Origin: Chromatiaceae bacterium
Lineage (GTDB): Bacteria; Pseudomonadota; Gammaproteobacteria; Chromatiales; Chromatiaceae
NCBI GenBank assembly: GCA_024235215.1
Contig: JACKMU010000008.1
Span: 254,385 to 318,384, forward strand
Direction of reading: 5' to 3'
DNA length: 64,000 bases
Under the pieces are notes generated by a model. The model saw nothing but the letters and a program-made list of their open reading frames with translations, searched no databases and was not told the DNA's origin. Of the stretch, positions 42,855 to 51,933 are shown in pieces (position 1 is the first letter of the stretch; each line of letters begins with the position of its first letter). The position numbers and the translations under genes were made by a program.

Positions 42855-43715
42855 TTATTCCAAAATATTAAGCATGACAGGTAGGAACGCTGCCGCGCTG
42901 GGGGTGGCGGTTGTCAGAATCGGCGGGGTGAGTCCGAGCGCATCCACCATGGGGAATTCCAGCGTAACGCCTTCTGCAGACGCAGGCAGTCCCAGGCCGA
43001 AAGTCGTCGTGATCATCGAACTCGAACTACCCGAACCGAAGGTGGTGCCATCGTAGCCACCGGATGTCTGCAGTTGCTGCAAATGTGAAATCGTGAATAC
43101 ATGGTCGGTGTCGACAGCGACGGACAACGATCCCGTTCGCAGCGTGTCGTAGGTCTGCAAGGCAGCTCCGCCGAGCGCGAGCAGCTTGGTTCCTGCACCG
43201 TCCAGCAGGACGATGTCCACATCGACACTGTAGGTTCCTCCGGTGCTTGCACCCGGGCCGTTAGCCAACCCTTCTCCTTTGCCTGCGATACGCACCGCGT
43301 AGTTGACTTCCTCCGTCCCTGTACCAGTGTACGCCGGCGTGGTGGCCAGTCGGAACAGGATTCCGAGTGAGCTGGCGGCAGTGGCGCGCCCCGTGCCCAC
43401 GAAAGGTGGATTGGCGGAGGTGATGGATTCAGCGTGTGTAGACAGCCCGTTTGCACCACCGCTGGTTTCCGCAACGCCAATGCCGTTATCGCTGACAAGA
43501 TCGACCGTGGGTGCAATTCCCGGTCCACACGTTTCGGCAGACGTGAAACTATCCGCCTCACCGGATTTTAGCGATGCGCCGAGCGTTATCGGTCCCCAGG
43601 CGAAACCGGTTGCTTGTGGACCGGCGAGGCAGGCCGAAGCTGCAGAAACGTCATCTGAAAAATAGCCGATTAGTAATACACTCGACATGATCATGATCAG
43701 CGATGTACGCATCAT
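42855..43715 (-). CDS. Secreted protein with hydrophobic C-terminus
   Basis: A 286-residue protein with a signal peptide (hydrophobic to about residue 25, ending VSAAS) and low-complexity G/T/S/A-rich mature sequence. It resembles choice-of-anchor type surface proteins: a beta-rich domain with YSVDVDIVLLDGAGTKLLAL and VFTISHLQQL. It ends AAFLPVMLNILE, similar to the end of the next upstream secreted protein (VPVLKMLLD). It has no basic tail, so it is not PEP-CTERM or LPXTG. Function unknown; secretion is likely. Confidence 0.65.
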   Translation of the reverse strand: MMRTSLIMIMSSVLLIGYFSDDVSAASACLAGPQATGFAWGPITLGASLKSGEADSFTSAETCGPGIAPTVDLVSDNGIGVAETSGGANGLSTHAESITSANPPFVGTGRATAASSLGILFRLATTPAYTGTGTEEVNYAVRIAGKGEGLANGPGASTGGTYSVDVDIVLLDGAGTKLLALGGAALQTYDTLRTGSLSVAVDTDHVFTISHLQQLQTSGGYDGTTFGSGSSSSMITTTFGLGLPASAEGVTLEFPMVDALGLTPPILTTATPSAAAFLPVMLNILE

Positions 43716-43808
43716 TTTTCCTCCTGTCCCGTTAGCCGTCGGTCGGCATGATGTGAAACCTTGTCGATATCTCCGGTAGAGAAGGGCTCTGACCCTTTGG
43801 TCTGCTAC

Positions 43809-43821
43809 GACAGGCTCCTAG
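43809..43821. repeat. Solo copy of the MITE end motif
   Basis: GACAGGCTCCTAG matches the end of the 58.3-kb MITE-like element exactly for 13 bases and overlaps the stop codon of the 1435-residue gene. It may be an insertion scar or chance. Confidence 0.35.
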
Positions 43822-46800
43822 TCCAATAGCATTTTGAGCACCGGCACCAGGGTCGTGGGGTTGAATTCCGACAGTGGTATCGGGTCTTTGCCGTCAAGCA
43901 GTCCGTCACCGTCGGTATCCGGGTTGCTGATGTCGCTACCGATGGCATATTCCCGTGCATTCGTCAATCCGTCTTTGTCCTTGTCCTGCGCAGCGTCGGC
44001 GGCGTTGTTCGGGTTCAAACCATGTGCGAGCTCGACGAGGTCAGGGATGCGGTCGCGGTCGGTGTCAACCTGCGCCGGATCGGCCAGGATCTTAATGGCG
44101 GCCACCTGGGTATAGGCGTCCTGCAATGCCCGTGAGTCGGTGGTTGCCGTTACGGTGAAAAAGGCATCCACGTCGTTGAACGCCGCCGCCTTGCGCGCGG
44201 TCTTTACGATTGCGCTGACGCTTGTACCCGGCGCCAGGTTGCCGATGTCGCAAACCAGACGTCCGCCGGGCGCTGTGCAGCCGTTCGGTTGTGCGACGAA
44301 CCCGACCACCTGCAAGGCATCGGAAGGGTCCTGCGCGAACCGTACGCGACCGGCGTCCAGGCCGGCAACGCCCGCGGGCAGCATGTTGGTGACGGTGACG
44401 CTAACCTCGGTGTTGCCCGCCTTGATCTGTGCGGCCGCTGCAGCCACCTGCAATTCGAGATTGACCAGGTGTTCGACCATCAACGTCTGCTCCATACAGC
44501 TAAAACCCTGGTCGCCCTGGTCAAGCATGCAAAACCTCGCCGTGCGCTCGCCGGTCGACACATAGGTGTGTTGTCCCAGCGCGATGCCGTCGCCGTTGCG
44601 CGCCGGAGCCTCGATCAGTTTTATACCAACCAGTTCAGCGGGCTGCGGACCTTCCGGCCCGTCGGGATCGACGAAATTGCCATTGGATGCGGATGACCCA
44701 TCGCCCCAGTCGACATAGACAAAGTGGCCGCCGATGGTGCCGTCGTCCCAGTATTGCCCGGTGAACAGCGCGGGAAATCCCAGGCCGATGCGCTCGGGCA
44801 TGCCGACGCGGTCGACGCGCGGGTCATCGTCAACCGGTCGCACGACAATCGCTACACGGGCGGTGTTCGAGTCTTCGCGGCCGTCGTTGACCTTGAAGGT
44901 GAAGCTGTCCTCTCCATAAAAATCGACCTGGGGGAGGTACGTCCAACTGTCTGCACTACCGGTGAGGGTACCGTGACCGGGGCCAGCAACGATCGTATAG
45001 GTCAGGGTATCCAGCCCGTTGAAATCCTCACCGAGGATACCGTCCGGGTCGTCAGCCTCGAGTTTGAAAGTGAGCGATTGGTCTTCGTCGGTTGACAAGC
45101 GCTGGTCAAAAGCTTCGGGGGGTCGGAAATTCCGCTCGACCTGCACGCTCACGCGTCCGGAATTGCTGTCGGCGAGGCCGTCACTGGCGCGAAACAGAAA
45201 AGTGTCGCTGCCAGAGTGGAAGTCGAAATCGGAGACGTAGGTGACGGTGACCTGGTCCTCGCGGATCTCTTTGAATGGCGAAGTCTCGAAGACATGAATA
45301 AAGGATTCGTCGGCATCGACCACATAGAAATTAGTCGAGTTGACCGAGACGTTCTTCGGATAGCCCATATTGCCGAGCACGAAACTGGGATGATCCCCCT
45401 GGTTGATGCCGCTGCCCGTGGAGCGCGCTTCACCGCCGAAGGTGCCGTCGGGGCCGAACCGCTGCACCCTGGCGTTGCCGGTATCGGCGACATACAGCAC
45501 GTCGTTCGGCCCCATGGCGATAAACGACGGTCCAGAAAACTGGCCGGGGCCGTCGCCGTGCCATGCAGTGGATGAGCGCGTACAGGTCTCGTCGGTGCAG
45601 CTGTAGCCCCGGGTTGTCTGTGTCTGTTCATTACAGGCTTTGTTGGTACTCGACTCACAGCGCCCCATCCAGCCGACGAGTGCGCCCATCACGAAGTTGC
45701 CGTCACTGTCGAAGTGACTGGGTTCGAATTTCACGATCCGGCTGGAACAGGAATCGGTAACGTACAAGGCGCCGCGTGAATCGACCTCCATCGCGTAGCC
45801 GGTGTATCCGGTGCCGCCACAACCCGCCAATGTCTGCTTGCCGTCATCGAGAACACCGAGAAATCGCGAACGCATTTCGCCGTGATAATTGGGCTCGGGA
45901 TCAGCGATATCGGGGCGGATATCGTACACATAGATACGCAGCCCGTCGGTGACATAGATGATGCCATGCTGACTGTCGACCCGCCCATACCTCAAGCCTT
46001 CGCCGAAGATGGCTGGCGCCGGCGGCAGGTAATCATTGTACGTGAAACGCCAGTAATCGCGTTGACTGAAGCTCGTGGTATTGGGGCCCGTGGCGAAATT
46101 GGGATCGATCTGACTCACCCCCAGCGACCGGCTGCTACCGCCTGCACTGATCATCGCTACCGTGTATAGAAAACCATCACGATCGGCCACCAGCGTATCG
46201 TTCACCGTATTGTTAACCGCGTTGTAATTGATCTGATCGAGGAAGTTGCCGTCACGATCCCATTTGGAGATGCGCTGACCACCACCCGACGCGCCGCTGG
46301 GATTGCAGCTCACATACTGGTCGATGAGATAGTACTCGCCCGAGTCGCTCACCGAAACAAAGCGGGGGTTGAAGGGCCAGTCGCGCCGGATTTCCTGATT
46401 CTGTTGGCAGACATTCTTGAACAGCCATTCACTATAGTTGTTGGTTGCGAAGGCCTCCCCGTAGGGACCGGCCGGTGTGGTGCGATAGTCATCGATGAAA
46501 AATGGATACAAAGGTGCGACGAACTCGCCGTGATTGGGCGGGTCGACGATCTTGAACGACAGCGGATCGACCCGCCCGCCGATCACATCGGTGTCGGTGC
46601 CGCGCAGCACCAGGTCGATCGGCTGCGAGGTGAGGGTCTGGGCGGAGAGGTTGGTGACCGTCGGTGCGGTGTTGGTGCCGGCACGCTTCACAGTGATCAG
46701 TTGCGTTTTACTTGTCGTGTTCGGCGTCGGCGAGCTGTGATCACTGGCGGACCAGACCACCGGAGTGCGCGAATTGACCGGATAGGAAGCCGGTGCGTTC

Positions 46801-48125
46801 ACCTGGATTGACGGCATTGGATCGGCCAGGTCGACGACCCTGGGCACGCCCAGATCAACCTCAGCAGCATTCAGGCTGTTCACTCCGGCCGGGACTTCGA
46901 TGACCTTGCCCGGGGGCGCCACCATGATCGGCGCCTGGGTATCGCGTACGCGTATGGTTTGGGTCTTCGTTACAGTGTTCACATCACCATTGACGTTTAT
47001 CGGACCCAGGTCACTGACTTTCCAGGTCACCACCGTGTCGCCCAGAGGGAAAAGTGCGGGCGCGTCGTTGGAGAGCGTCACCGGGCGGTTGCAGGCGTCG
47101 TTGGCAGTGACATCCGCATTCAGCTGATCCTGAACGCGTTCGCGTGCGACGCCGCCGAAGTCGCCGGCCTCGAACACCTGCGTCGGCGTACCGATCTGCA
47201 GGGTCGGCGGCCATACGTCATAGACGGTAAAGTTCTGTGTACGGGTGTGCGTGGCGCCGACCTGTTCGAAATCGGTGAGCCTGTCGGCAATGATTGGTAT
47301 GCCTTTTTTTATCGCGAGGGGGATGCATTTTTCGCTGCACTGCTGCACGCCAAGCCTGAGTTTGTCGATCAGCCACATACCGGCGCGCTTGAACACGCTG
47401 TACTCTTTGGTGGCCTTGTTGACATCACCTGCCGTTGCCGCCGGCAGCGTCTTGGCACTTTTCAGTTTGCTGTAGCCCGAATAGGCCAGCATGGCGCTTG
47501 GCAGTGCCAGATCGAACGCCGGATCGAACAGGGTATCGGCGCGCCAGGTGAGTTGATGCGAGCCGGCTGGCATCCTGATCTGTTGCGAGGTATCCGAGAT
47601 CGGGAGGTTGGGGCCCTCTACGGTCAGCAATACTTCGGAGTTGGCGTGCCAGATACTGGGCGTTCCCAACACACCCCAGTTGTTCGGGATACCCGTCAGG
47701 GCATTGCCGCCGCTGAGCTTTATCAGGCCGAACAGATCTTGGAACATAACCGCGGACTGCGGCAGCGTGAAATCGTAGGTGCAACTGTTGGCGGAGTTCG
47801 GTTTAAGGGCGATATCGCTCGGCACCGACAGTGGCGCCTGGACGAACTTAAGGGCCAGGTTGGTACCCAGTACGACAGTTTCGGCTGCAAATGCGGAGCC
47901 GGGATCGCCAATCAGGGATAGCGTCGATGCGGCATTGTGCGCGGCAATCAGCGCCTCGATACCAGCGAACAGTGCTGTATCGTCCTGTTCGGCCGCCGCC
48001 GGACCGACACCTAAAGCGCCCAGGGTAAGTACCGCTGAGCAAAGCGCAATGAACCGTTTTGCGGCAGGACACCGCTGCGTCGCACAGCGTAAAACAGTAC
48101 GAACGAGTAAACCCAAAACCGCCAT
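43818..48125 (-). CDS. Giant secreted multidomain protein (HYR, NHL propeller, cadherin-like, TSP3)
   Basis: A 1435-residue protein with an N-terminal signal peptide (cleavage about residue 46, AAAEQ). Regions in order: two HYR-like segments (about 300-480; VTWKVSDL, DTQAPIMVAPPG); an Ig-like linker; an NHL-type beta-propeller (about 575-950; FVSVSDSGEYYLID, DVLYVADTGNARVQRFGPDG); a tandem cadherin/VCBS-like domain (about 1000-1090); a PKD-like YVDWGDGSS (about 1140); a DUF11-like region; and calcium-binding thrombospondin-type-3 repeats (about 1350-1418, DTDGDGLLDGKDPIPLSE). It ends VPVLKMLLD. Such proteins are surface adhesins or matrix proteins. No frameshift was seen. Confidence 0.8.
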   Translation of the reverse strand: MAVLGLLVRTVLRCATQRCPAAKRFIALCSAVLTLGALGVGPAAAEQDDTALFAGIEALIAAHNAASTLSLIGDPGSAFAAETVVLGTNLALKFVQAPLSVPSDIALKPNSANSCTYDFTLPQSAVMFQDLFGLIKLSGGNALTGIPNNWGVLGTPSIWHANSEVLLTVEGPNLPISDTSQQIRMPAGSHQLTWRADTLFDPAFDLALPSAMLAYSGYSKLKSAKTLPAATAGDVNKATKEYSVFKRAGMWLIDKLRLGVQQCSEKCIPLAIKKGIPIIADRLTDFEQVGATHTRTQNFTVYDVWPPTLQIGTPTQVFEAGDFGGVARERVQDQLNADVTANDACNRPVTLSNDAPALFPLGDTVVTWKVSDLGPINVNGDVNTVTKTQTIRVRDTQAPIMVAPPGKVIEVPAGVNSLNAAEVDLGVPRVVDLADPMPSIQVNAPASYPVNSRTPVVWSASDHSSPTPNTTSKTQLITVKRAGTNTAPTVTNLSAQTLTSQPIDLVLRGTDTDVIGGRVDPLSFKIVDPPNHGEFVAPLYPFFIDDYRTTPAGPYGEAFATNNYSEWLFKNVCQQNQEIRRDWPFNPRFVSVSDSGEYYLIDQYVSCNPSGASGGGQRISKWDRDGNFLDQINYNAVNNTVNDTLVADRDGFLYTVAMISAGGSSRSLGVSQIDPNFATGPNTTSFSQRDYWRFTYNDYLPPAPAIFGEGLRYGRVDSQHGIIYVTDGLRIYVYDIRPDIADPEPNYHGEMRSRFLGVLDDGKQTLAGCGGTGYTGYAMEVDSRGALYVTDSCSSRIVKFEPSHFDSDGNFVMGALVGWMGRCESSTNKACNEQTQTTRGYSCTDETCTRSSTAWHGDGPGQFSGPSFIAMGPNDVLYVADTGNARVQRFGPDGTFGGEARSTGSGINQGDHPSFVLGNMGYPKNVSVNSTNFYVVDADESFIHVFETSPFKEIREDQVTVTYVSDFDFHSGSDTFLFRASDGLADSNSGRVSVQVERNFRPPEAFDQRLSTDEDQSLTFKLEADDPDGILGEDFNGLDTLTYTIVAGPGHGTLTGSADSWTYLPQVDFYGEDSFTFKVNDGREDSNTARVAIVVRPVDDDPRVDRVGMPERIGLGFPALFTGQYWDDGTIGGHFVYVDWGDGSSASNGNFVDPDGPEGPQPAELVGIKLIEAPARNGDGIALGQHTYVSTGERTARFCMLDQGDQGFSCMEQTLMVEHLVNLELQVAAAAAQIKAGNTEVSVTVTNMLPAGVAGLDAGRVRFAQDPSDALQVVGFVAQPNGCTAPGGRLVCDIGNLAPGTSVSAIVKTARKAAAFNDVDAFFTVTATTDSRALQDAYTQVAAIKILADPAQVDTDRDRIPDLVELAHGLNPNNAADAAQDKDKDGLTNAREYAIGSDISNPDTDGDGLLDGKDPIPLSEFNPTTLVPVLKMLLD

Positions 48126-48229
48126 TTTCTTGCCTTTATTATTATCGAATTCGACCGTTTACAAAAAAGGGGACGCATTTATTTTTTGCCGTAAAAAATA
48201 GATCCGTCCTCATTTTTCTATTAGCGCTG

Positions 48230-48304
48230 CCTTCAAACCGGTTGATTTACACCGTTTGACGGCGTTAACAATATTCAAGAATCAAAAAATAAAGACCTGA
48301 CCCC
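48230..48304 (+). repeat. REP-like palindrome with RAYT right-end tail
   Basis: CCTTCAAACCGGTTGATTTA...ACCGTTTGACGG (48230-48262) is an imperfect hairpin, followed by ATTCAAGAATCAAAAAA and AAAGACCTGACCCC (48291-48304). A second copy, with the hairpin inverted, is at 63.76 kb. Just upstream (48160-48215) is another inverted repeat, GGGGACGCATTTATTTTTT against AAAAAATAGATCCGTCCTC. Both fit targets of the RAYT. Confidence 0.7.
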
Positions 48305-48330
48305 TTGCCTCCTCAATGGGAGACCATGAT

Positions 48331-49680
48331 TCAATCATGGTTGTCCAACAACAGCATCAACCAGGACGCATTGACGACCGACGCGTTGGTGCCCTCCCCG
48401 GTCGATGAACACCTGGCGTTGGGTAGGGTGTCGTCCACGTAGCAGAACAGCAGGGCGACGCTCTGCCCCGGTTGCTGCCCGGGGACGGTGGCAATGACAC
48501 CGATAAGGCTGCCATCCGGTGATACCGCGGTGGCACCCAGTATATCGATCCCGTTCATGTCCAGCCCGGCATCGGCCAGAAGATCGCGCAGGTTGACCAT
48601 GCCCGATGCCTGGGTCCAGCGGAAAGCCACATTGCCACTGGTAGCCGGTTCGGCAACCGCGCCCAGCGAGGCGCGCAATACGTCGAACTGCGATGCGATG
48701 CCGACAATCACGCTGCCTTGGTCGTTGATTCCGGTAGCCACCGAATAGTCGTAGCCGGGAAGGGTACCGAGGTCTTGCGCTGCGAAGTTGTCGCTCTTGA
48801 GCCAGCGCACGGCGTGCGTGCGTCGCACTGTACTGTTGCCGACCGGCAGGTTCAGGGTCGAATCGCCGATGATCGAGGCGCCATCCGGGGTCAGCCCGAC
48901 AGCGATGGTTCGCGCTGCAGGCTCGATTCCTGTCAGTACGGTAAAGCCGTTCATCGCGTTCCAAAGAAATCCGCGCCGGCCCTGCGGCGTGTCACGTTGG
49001 CCGATCACCGTCGATCCGTCGGCACTGATTCCCAAGCCAACCGAATAGGTGCTGCTCTGCGGGTCGAGATCGACCATACCGCCGGTTGGAGTCCATATAA
49101 AGGCCTTGTAGGTTGCCAACTGATTGATGGTCGACGCACCTGTGATCACTGCGCCGCTCAGCGTGCAGTCAGCGGCGAAGGAGAACTCGTCCGCTGATCC
49201 CAGCGTGCCGAGATCATTGTAGCCGTCAGCGACCGAATAGCGAAAGGCGTGGTAGGGTGTGGACGAACCGGCATCCTGATAGCCGACGATCGTCACCGCA
49301 TTGTTGCTGGCACTGGCCCCGACGATGCCCAGCGGCGCACCGGATGCGTTGGTCGTTCCCGGTGGTGTAATGACGTGCGCCTGGGCAGTGCTGGCATCGC
49401 GCCGGCCTTGAGTCAGGATGCGGTAAAGAATCTTCTTGTAAAAGGTCCTTTCTTTGTCGTTGAAGGTCTCTTCGTGGTAAACGAAAGACCAGGCGGCCCC
49501 CATGCCGTAGACGAAGCCTTCCAGAATGTCGAGGTCGTTGCGTGCTGCAACCGTTGCCGCTTGCGGTGTGCCAGTCACCAGGCAAAGGCCGACCAGACCG
49601 GCGGTGATGGCGGAACAAGACAAGCAGGCTCCAGCTGATCGGACCACAAGCGTTTCCTCGACGACATGCCCTGCACACAC
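48331..49680 (-). CDS. Secreted HAF-repeat (extracellular repeat) protein
   Basis: A 449-residue exported protein with HAF-type repeats: AFRYSVADGYNDLGTLGSADEFS, AFIWTPTGGMVDLDPQSS, GFLWNAMNGFTVL, AVRWLKSDNFAAQDLGTLPG and AFRWTQASGMVNL, each with the W-x-x-x-x-G-M pattern. N-terminal signal-like hydrophobic stretch around residues 15-42 (CSAITAGLVGLCLVTG). It ends SWLMLLLDNHD, which also resembles the C-termini of the two downstream secreted proteins. HAF proteins are found in sulfur and plant-associated bacteria; function is unknown. A start further in is possible. Confidence 0.75.
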   Translation of the reverse strand: MCAGHVVEETLVVRSAGACLSCSAITAGLVGLCLVTGTPQAATVAARNDLDILEGFVYGMGAAWSFVYHEETFNDKERTFYKKILYRILTQGRRDASTAQAHVITPPGTTNASGAPLGIVGASASNNAVTIVGYQDAGSSTPYHAFRYSVADGYNDLGTLGSADEFSFAADCTLSGAVITGASTINQLATYKAFIWTPTGGMVDLDPQSSTYSVGLGISADGSTVIGQRDTPQGRRGFLWNAMNGFTVLTGIEPAARTIAVGLTPDGASIIGDSTLNLPVGNSTVRRTHAVRWLKSDNFAAQDLGTLPGYDYSVATGINDQGSVIVGIASQFDVLRASLGAVAEPATSGNVAFRWTQASGMVNLRDLLADAGLDMNGIDILGATAVSPDGSLIGVIATVPGQQPGQSVALLFCYVDDTLPNARCSSTGEGTNASVVNASWLMLLLDNHD

Positions 49681-49778
49681 GGGACAGACGCAGCCCGGGC
49701 GTTGCGGGAAGATATACCTACTCAGCCGTCAGTATAAACAAAAAAGTGGAGACCGCGTCTACTCGGAATGAAGAAAGT
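49681..49778. other. Intergenic region before the first repeat element
   Basis: 98 bases upstream of the HAF-protein start. No gene, hairpin or regulator site is evident. This likely contains the promoter of the minus-strand secreted-protein cluster. Confidence 0.4.
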
Positions 49779-50079
49779 GGGGTCAGCTCTTGTATTGCAA
49801 CTTGACGAGATCAGACTGGATTTTTTGTTGCCATATCCTTACGAATCGGATTTGCCAATGTGCTGTAACTTTTGACTGATCGAGTAGAACGCAGAGAGAC
49901 AGTTCACGAAAATGATTGATACAGGGGAAGTTTTCCGGGGATCCTGCCGGGGAACTGATAGTGTGACAGACCAGGCGACCGATGAATGCAGTTAGCGGAA
50001 AATGGCGGTGCAGTTCAAGACGCACCTGGCGACGGCGGGTCGGACCGTGCAGCAGCCGATGCAAGCGAGAACTGACCCC
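49779..50079 (+). mobile_element. MITE-like element, copy 1 (301 bp)
   Basis: Ends GGGGTCAGCTCT (left) and AGAACTGACCCC (right) are imperfect inverted repeats. Copy 2 at 51659-51915 shares GAGATCAGACTGGATTTTT, GAAAATGATTGA and a 61-base perfectly identical block near the right end (50005-50065 here; 51845-51905 there). A middle segment differs between copies and here contains GACCAGGCGACCGATGAA, similar to 41343-41360. No gene is inside. The pair brackets the 428-residue gene. Confidence 0.8.
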
Positions 50080-50329
50080 TACACGGCGACCGACGTCGAT
50101 CGGCATGGTGCTAAAGCTTTGAGTGTGACTGCCGACAACCTAATACTCCTTCAATGTAACAATTGCGGATGCAGCAAGCTTGTCGGCGTACAGCGCCTTG
50201 CTGGAAAACCACATCAGGATGCTGAACCCGTATTTATCACCTTGAAGGAATTACTAGGAGCCTACGGCGAGCGTCTCACAGCCACGTCGCGCAACCGTAG
50301 GCGTCTACCAGCGGCAGGAGGAACAGATC
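50080..50329. other. Upstream region of the bracketed gene
   Basis: 250 bases with a dispersed cysteine-containing frame (AATTGCGGATGCAGC) that is not convincing, and an inverted repeat CCTACGG/CCGTAGG around 50262-50303 starting with TAGGAGCCTACGG. It probably carries the promoter of the 50330 gene. The Shine-Dalgarno AGGAGG is at 50317-50322. Confidence 0.45.
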
Positions 50330-51616
50330 ATGGAAGTATCCGGGATCAGCACAACGGCCGTCTCCTGGGCGAGTCAATCGACGGCGCAGGCGACTGTGCA
50401 GATGACGAACGAAGAGAGCGCTGCACCAACCCGGCGCAACGAGGGCAAGCACGAGCACGGCCATCACCACGGTCTTGGCGGTCGTCGCGGCCGTGCACTC
50501 GGCGTGTTCCACCAGGAACTGCGTACCGCTTTGCGTGCGCTGTTCGAGCGCCCGTCCCGCGAGCCGAGCGCTTACTTCGCGCACCAGGACGAACCGAGCG
50601 TGGACGCGGTCGCGAACGAGGCGCTCGCAACCGCCAAACGTGCGACCGCCGAGGCGCCGGCCCATGCCACTAAAATGCTCGAGAACTTTCGCGGCGCGGT
50701 GCATCTGGCGGCTTCCCACACCCGGACCATGGTCACGGCCGAGGATAGCACCGCCGATGTCGATGCGGCCGTCGCTCAGGTCGACGCGGGTCTCGATACA
50801 CTGGTGGCGCAAGCGGCGAATAACCGCGAATCAAGCGCCAGCGTGCTGGCCGTCGATACCCGCACCAAGCAGCGTTCGAGCATCAGCATCCAGACCCAGG
50901 AGGGCGATTTAGTCACCATCGATCTGCGCCGTATCGACACCCTGTCAGCGACCACCGTCGCACTCAACGATGGTGACACATCAGCCGCAGCGACCAGCCT
51001 CGAACTCTCCAGCCGCTCGCGTCTGCAGCTGCACATAGAGGGCGATCTGAACGACGCCGAACTCGGCGCAATCCGCAACGTGCTCGCACAGGCGGAAGAT
51101 ATTGCGAGCTGGTATTTCGGCACCGATAGTGCCGCTGAGGGTGCCTTCGAAACTGCTGCCAACTTCGATTTCGACAGCGACCAGCTGGCGCGGGTTGACA
51201 TGCGTATGCGCATGCAGCAGCGTGTCTCCCTGACCTATCTCGAGGTCCGCAACACGATGTCCGCGTCGTCCGAAGCCGAAGCATTGCCACCGGCCAATTT
51301 AGCGTCGAATGGCGCATTGACCGCCTCACTCGAATCCGAAGCGAACAGCGAGTCACCCACCGCGATCGCACCGGCCGACTCGATCGTAAACAATGTCGAT
51401 TTCATGTCGCAGTTCAGACACTCGGTACAGGAAGGCTTCGCCGGCAACGAAAATGGCCTCGCGGTACGCTTCCACTACTCAGAGTCGTTTAAGCTCGATC
51501 TGTTTCGCGCAGTCGTGCATGCGGTGACGCCGGAAGAAAGCAGCGTGACCACTACGGGCAACGCTGTGCAGTCCGAAGACACCGGGACCTCTGGCAGCAC
51601 CGCCCTGGCGGCATGA
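50330..51616 (+). CDS. Conserved hypothetical protein bracketed by repeat elements
   Basis: A 428-residue protein with a histidine-rich N-terminus (HEHGHHHGLGGRRGR, about residues 42-56) and no signal peptide. Residues about 205-300 are the most structured part: QTQEGDLVTIDLRRID, LQLHIEGDLNDAELGAIRNVL, AEDIASWYFGTDSAAEGAFE and FDSDQLARVDMRMRM. That pattern (short beta strand, acidic helix, W-Y-F-G) recurs in uncharacterised proteins, but I cannot name the family. N- and C-terminal thirds are Ala/Thr/Ser-rich. Good RBS AGGAGG. It stands between two same-orientation repeat elements. Confidence 0.7.
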   Translation: MEVSGISTTAVSWASQSTAQATVQMTNEESAAPTRRNEGKHEHGHHHGLGGRRGRALGVFHQELRTALRALFERPSREPSAYFAHQDEPSVDAVANEALATAKRATAEAPAHATKMLENFRGAVHLAASHTRTMVTAEDSTADVDAAVAQVDAGLDTLVAQAANNRESSASVLAVDTRTKQRSSISIQTQEGDLVTIDLRRIDTLSATTVALNDGDTSAAATSLELSSRSRLQLHIEGDLNDAELGAIRNVLAQAEDIASWYFGTDSAAEGAFETAANFDFDSDQLARVDMRMRMQQRVSLTYLEVRNTMSASSEAEALPPANLASNGALTASLESEANSESPTAIAPADSIVNNVDFMSQFRHSVQEGFAGNENGLAVRFHYSESFKLDLFRAVVHAVTPEESSVTTTGNAVQSEDTGTSGSTALAA

Positions 51617-51658
51617 GACCAGCAACCCCGTGGATTACGGTAACCTAGAGGAGGAGGT
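51617..51658. other. Short gap to the second element
   Basis: 42 bases after the stop codon, no terminator hairpin visible. Confidence 0.4.
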
Positions 51659-51915
51659 GGGAGTCAGTTCTCGGAGATCAGACTGGATTTTTACGTTGCG
51701 ATGCCCTTATGAATCAAATTCACCGATGCGCTGTAACTCATAACTGATCGAGTAGATTCAAGAGAGACAGACAGCTCACGAAAATGATTGAAACCGTGGA
51801 AGTTTTCCGGGGATCGTCGCCAAGGTAAACAACCATTTACCGGCGCGGTGCAGTTCAAGACGCACCTGGCGACGGCGGGTCGGACCGTGCAGCAGCCGAT
51901 GCAAGAACTGACCCC
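51659..51915 (+). mobile_element. MITE-like element, copy 2 (257 bp)
   Basis: Left end GGGAGTCAGTTCT and right end AGAACTGACCCC. About 44 bases shorter in the variable middle than copy 1. The right 61 bases are identical to copy 1. It lies between the 428-residue gene and the end of the ABC-2 permease gene. Confidence 0.8.
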
Positions 51916-51933
51916 ATTTAACACATGCCCCTC

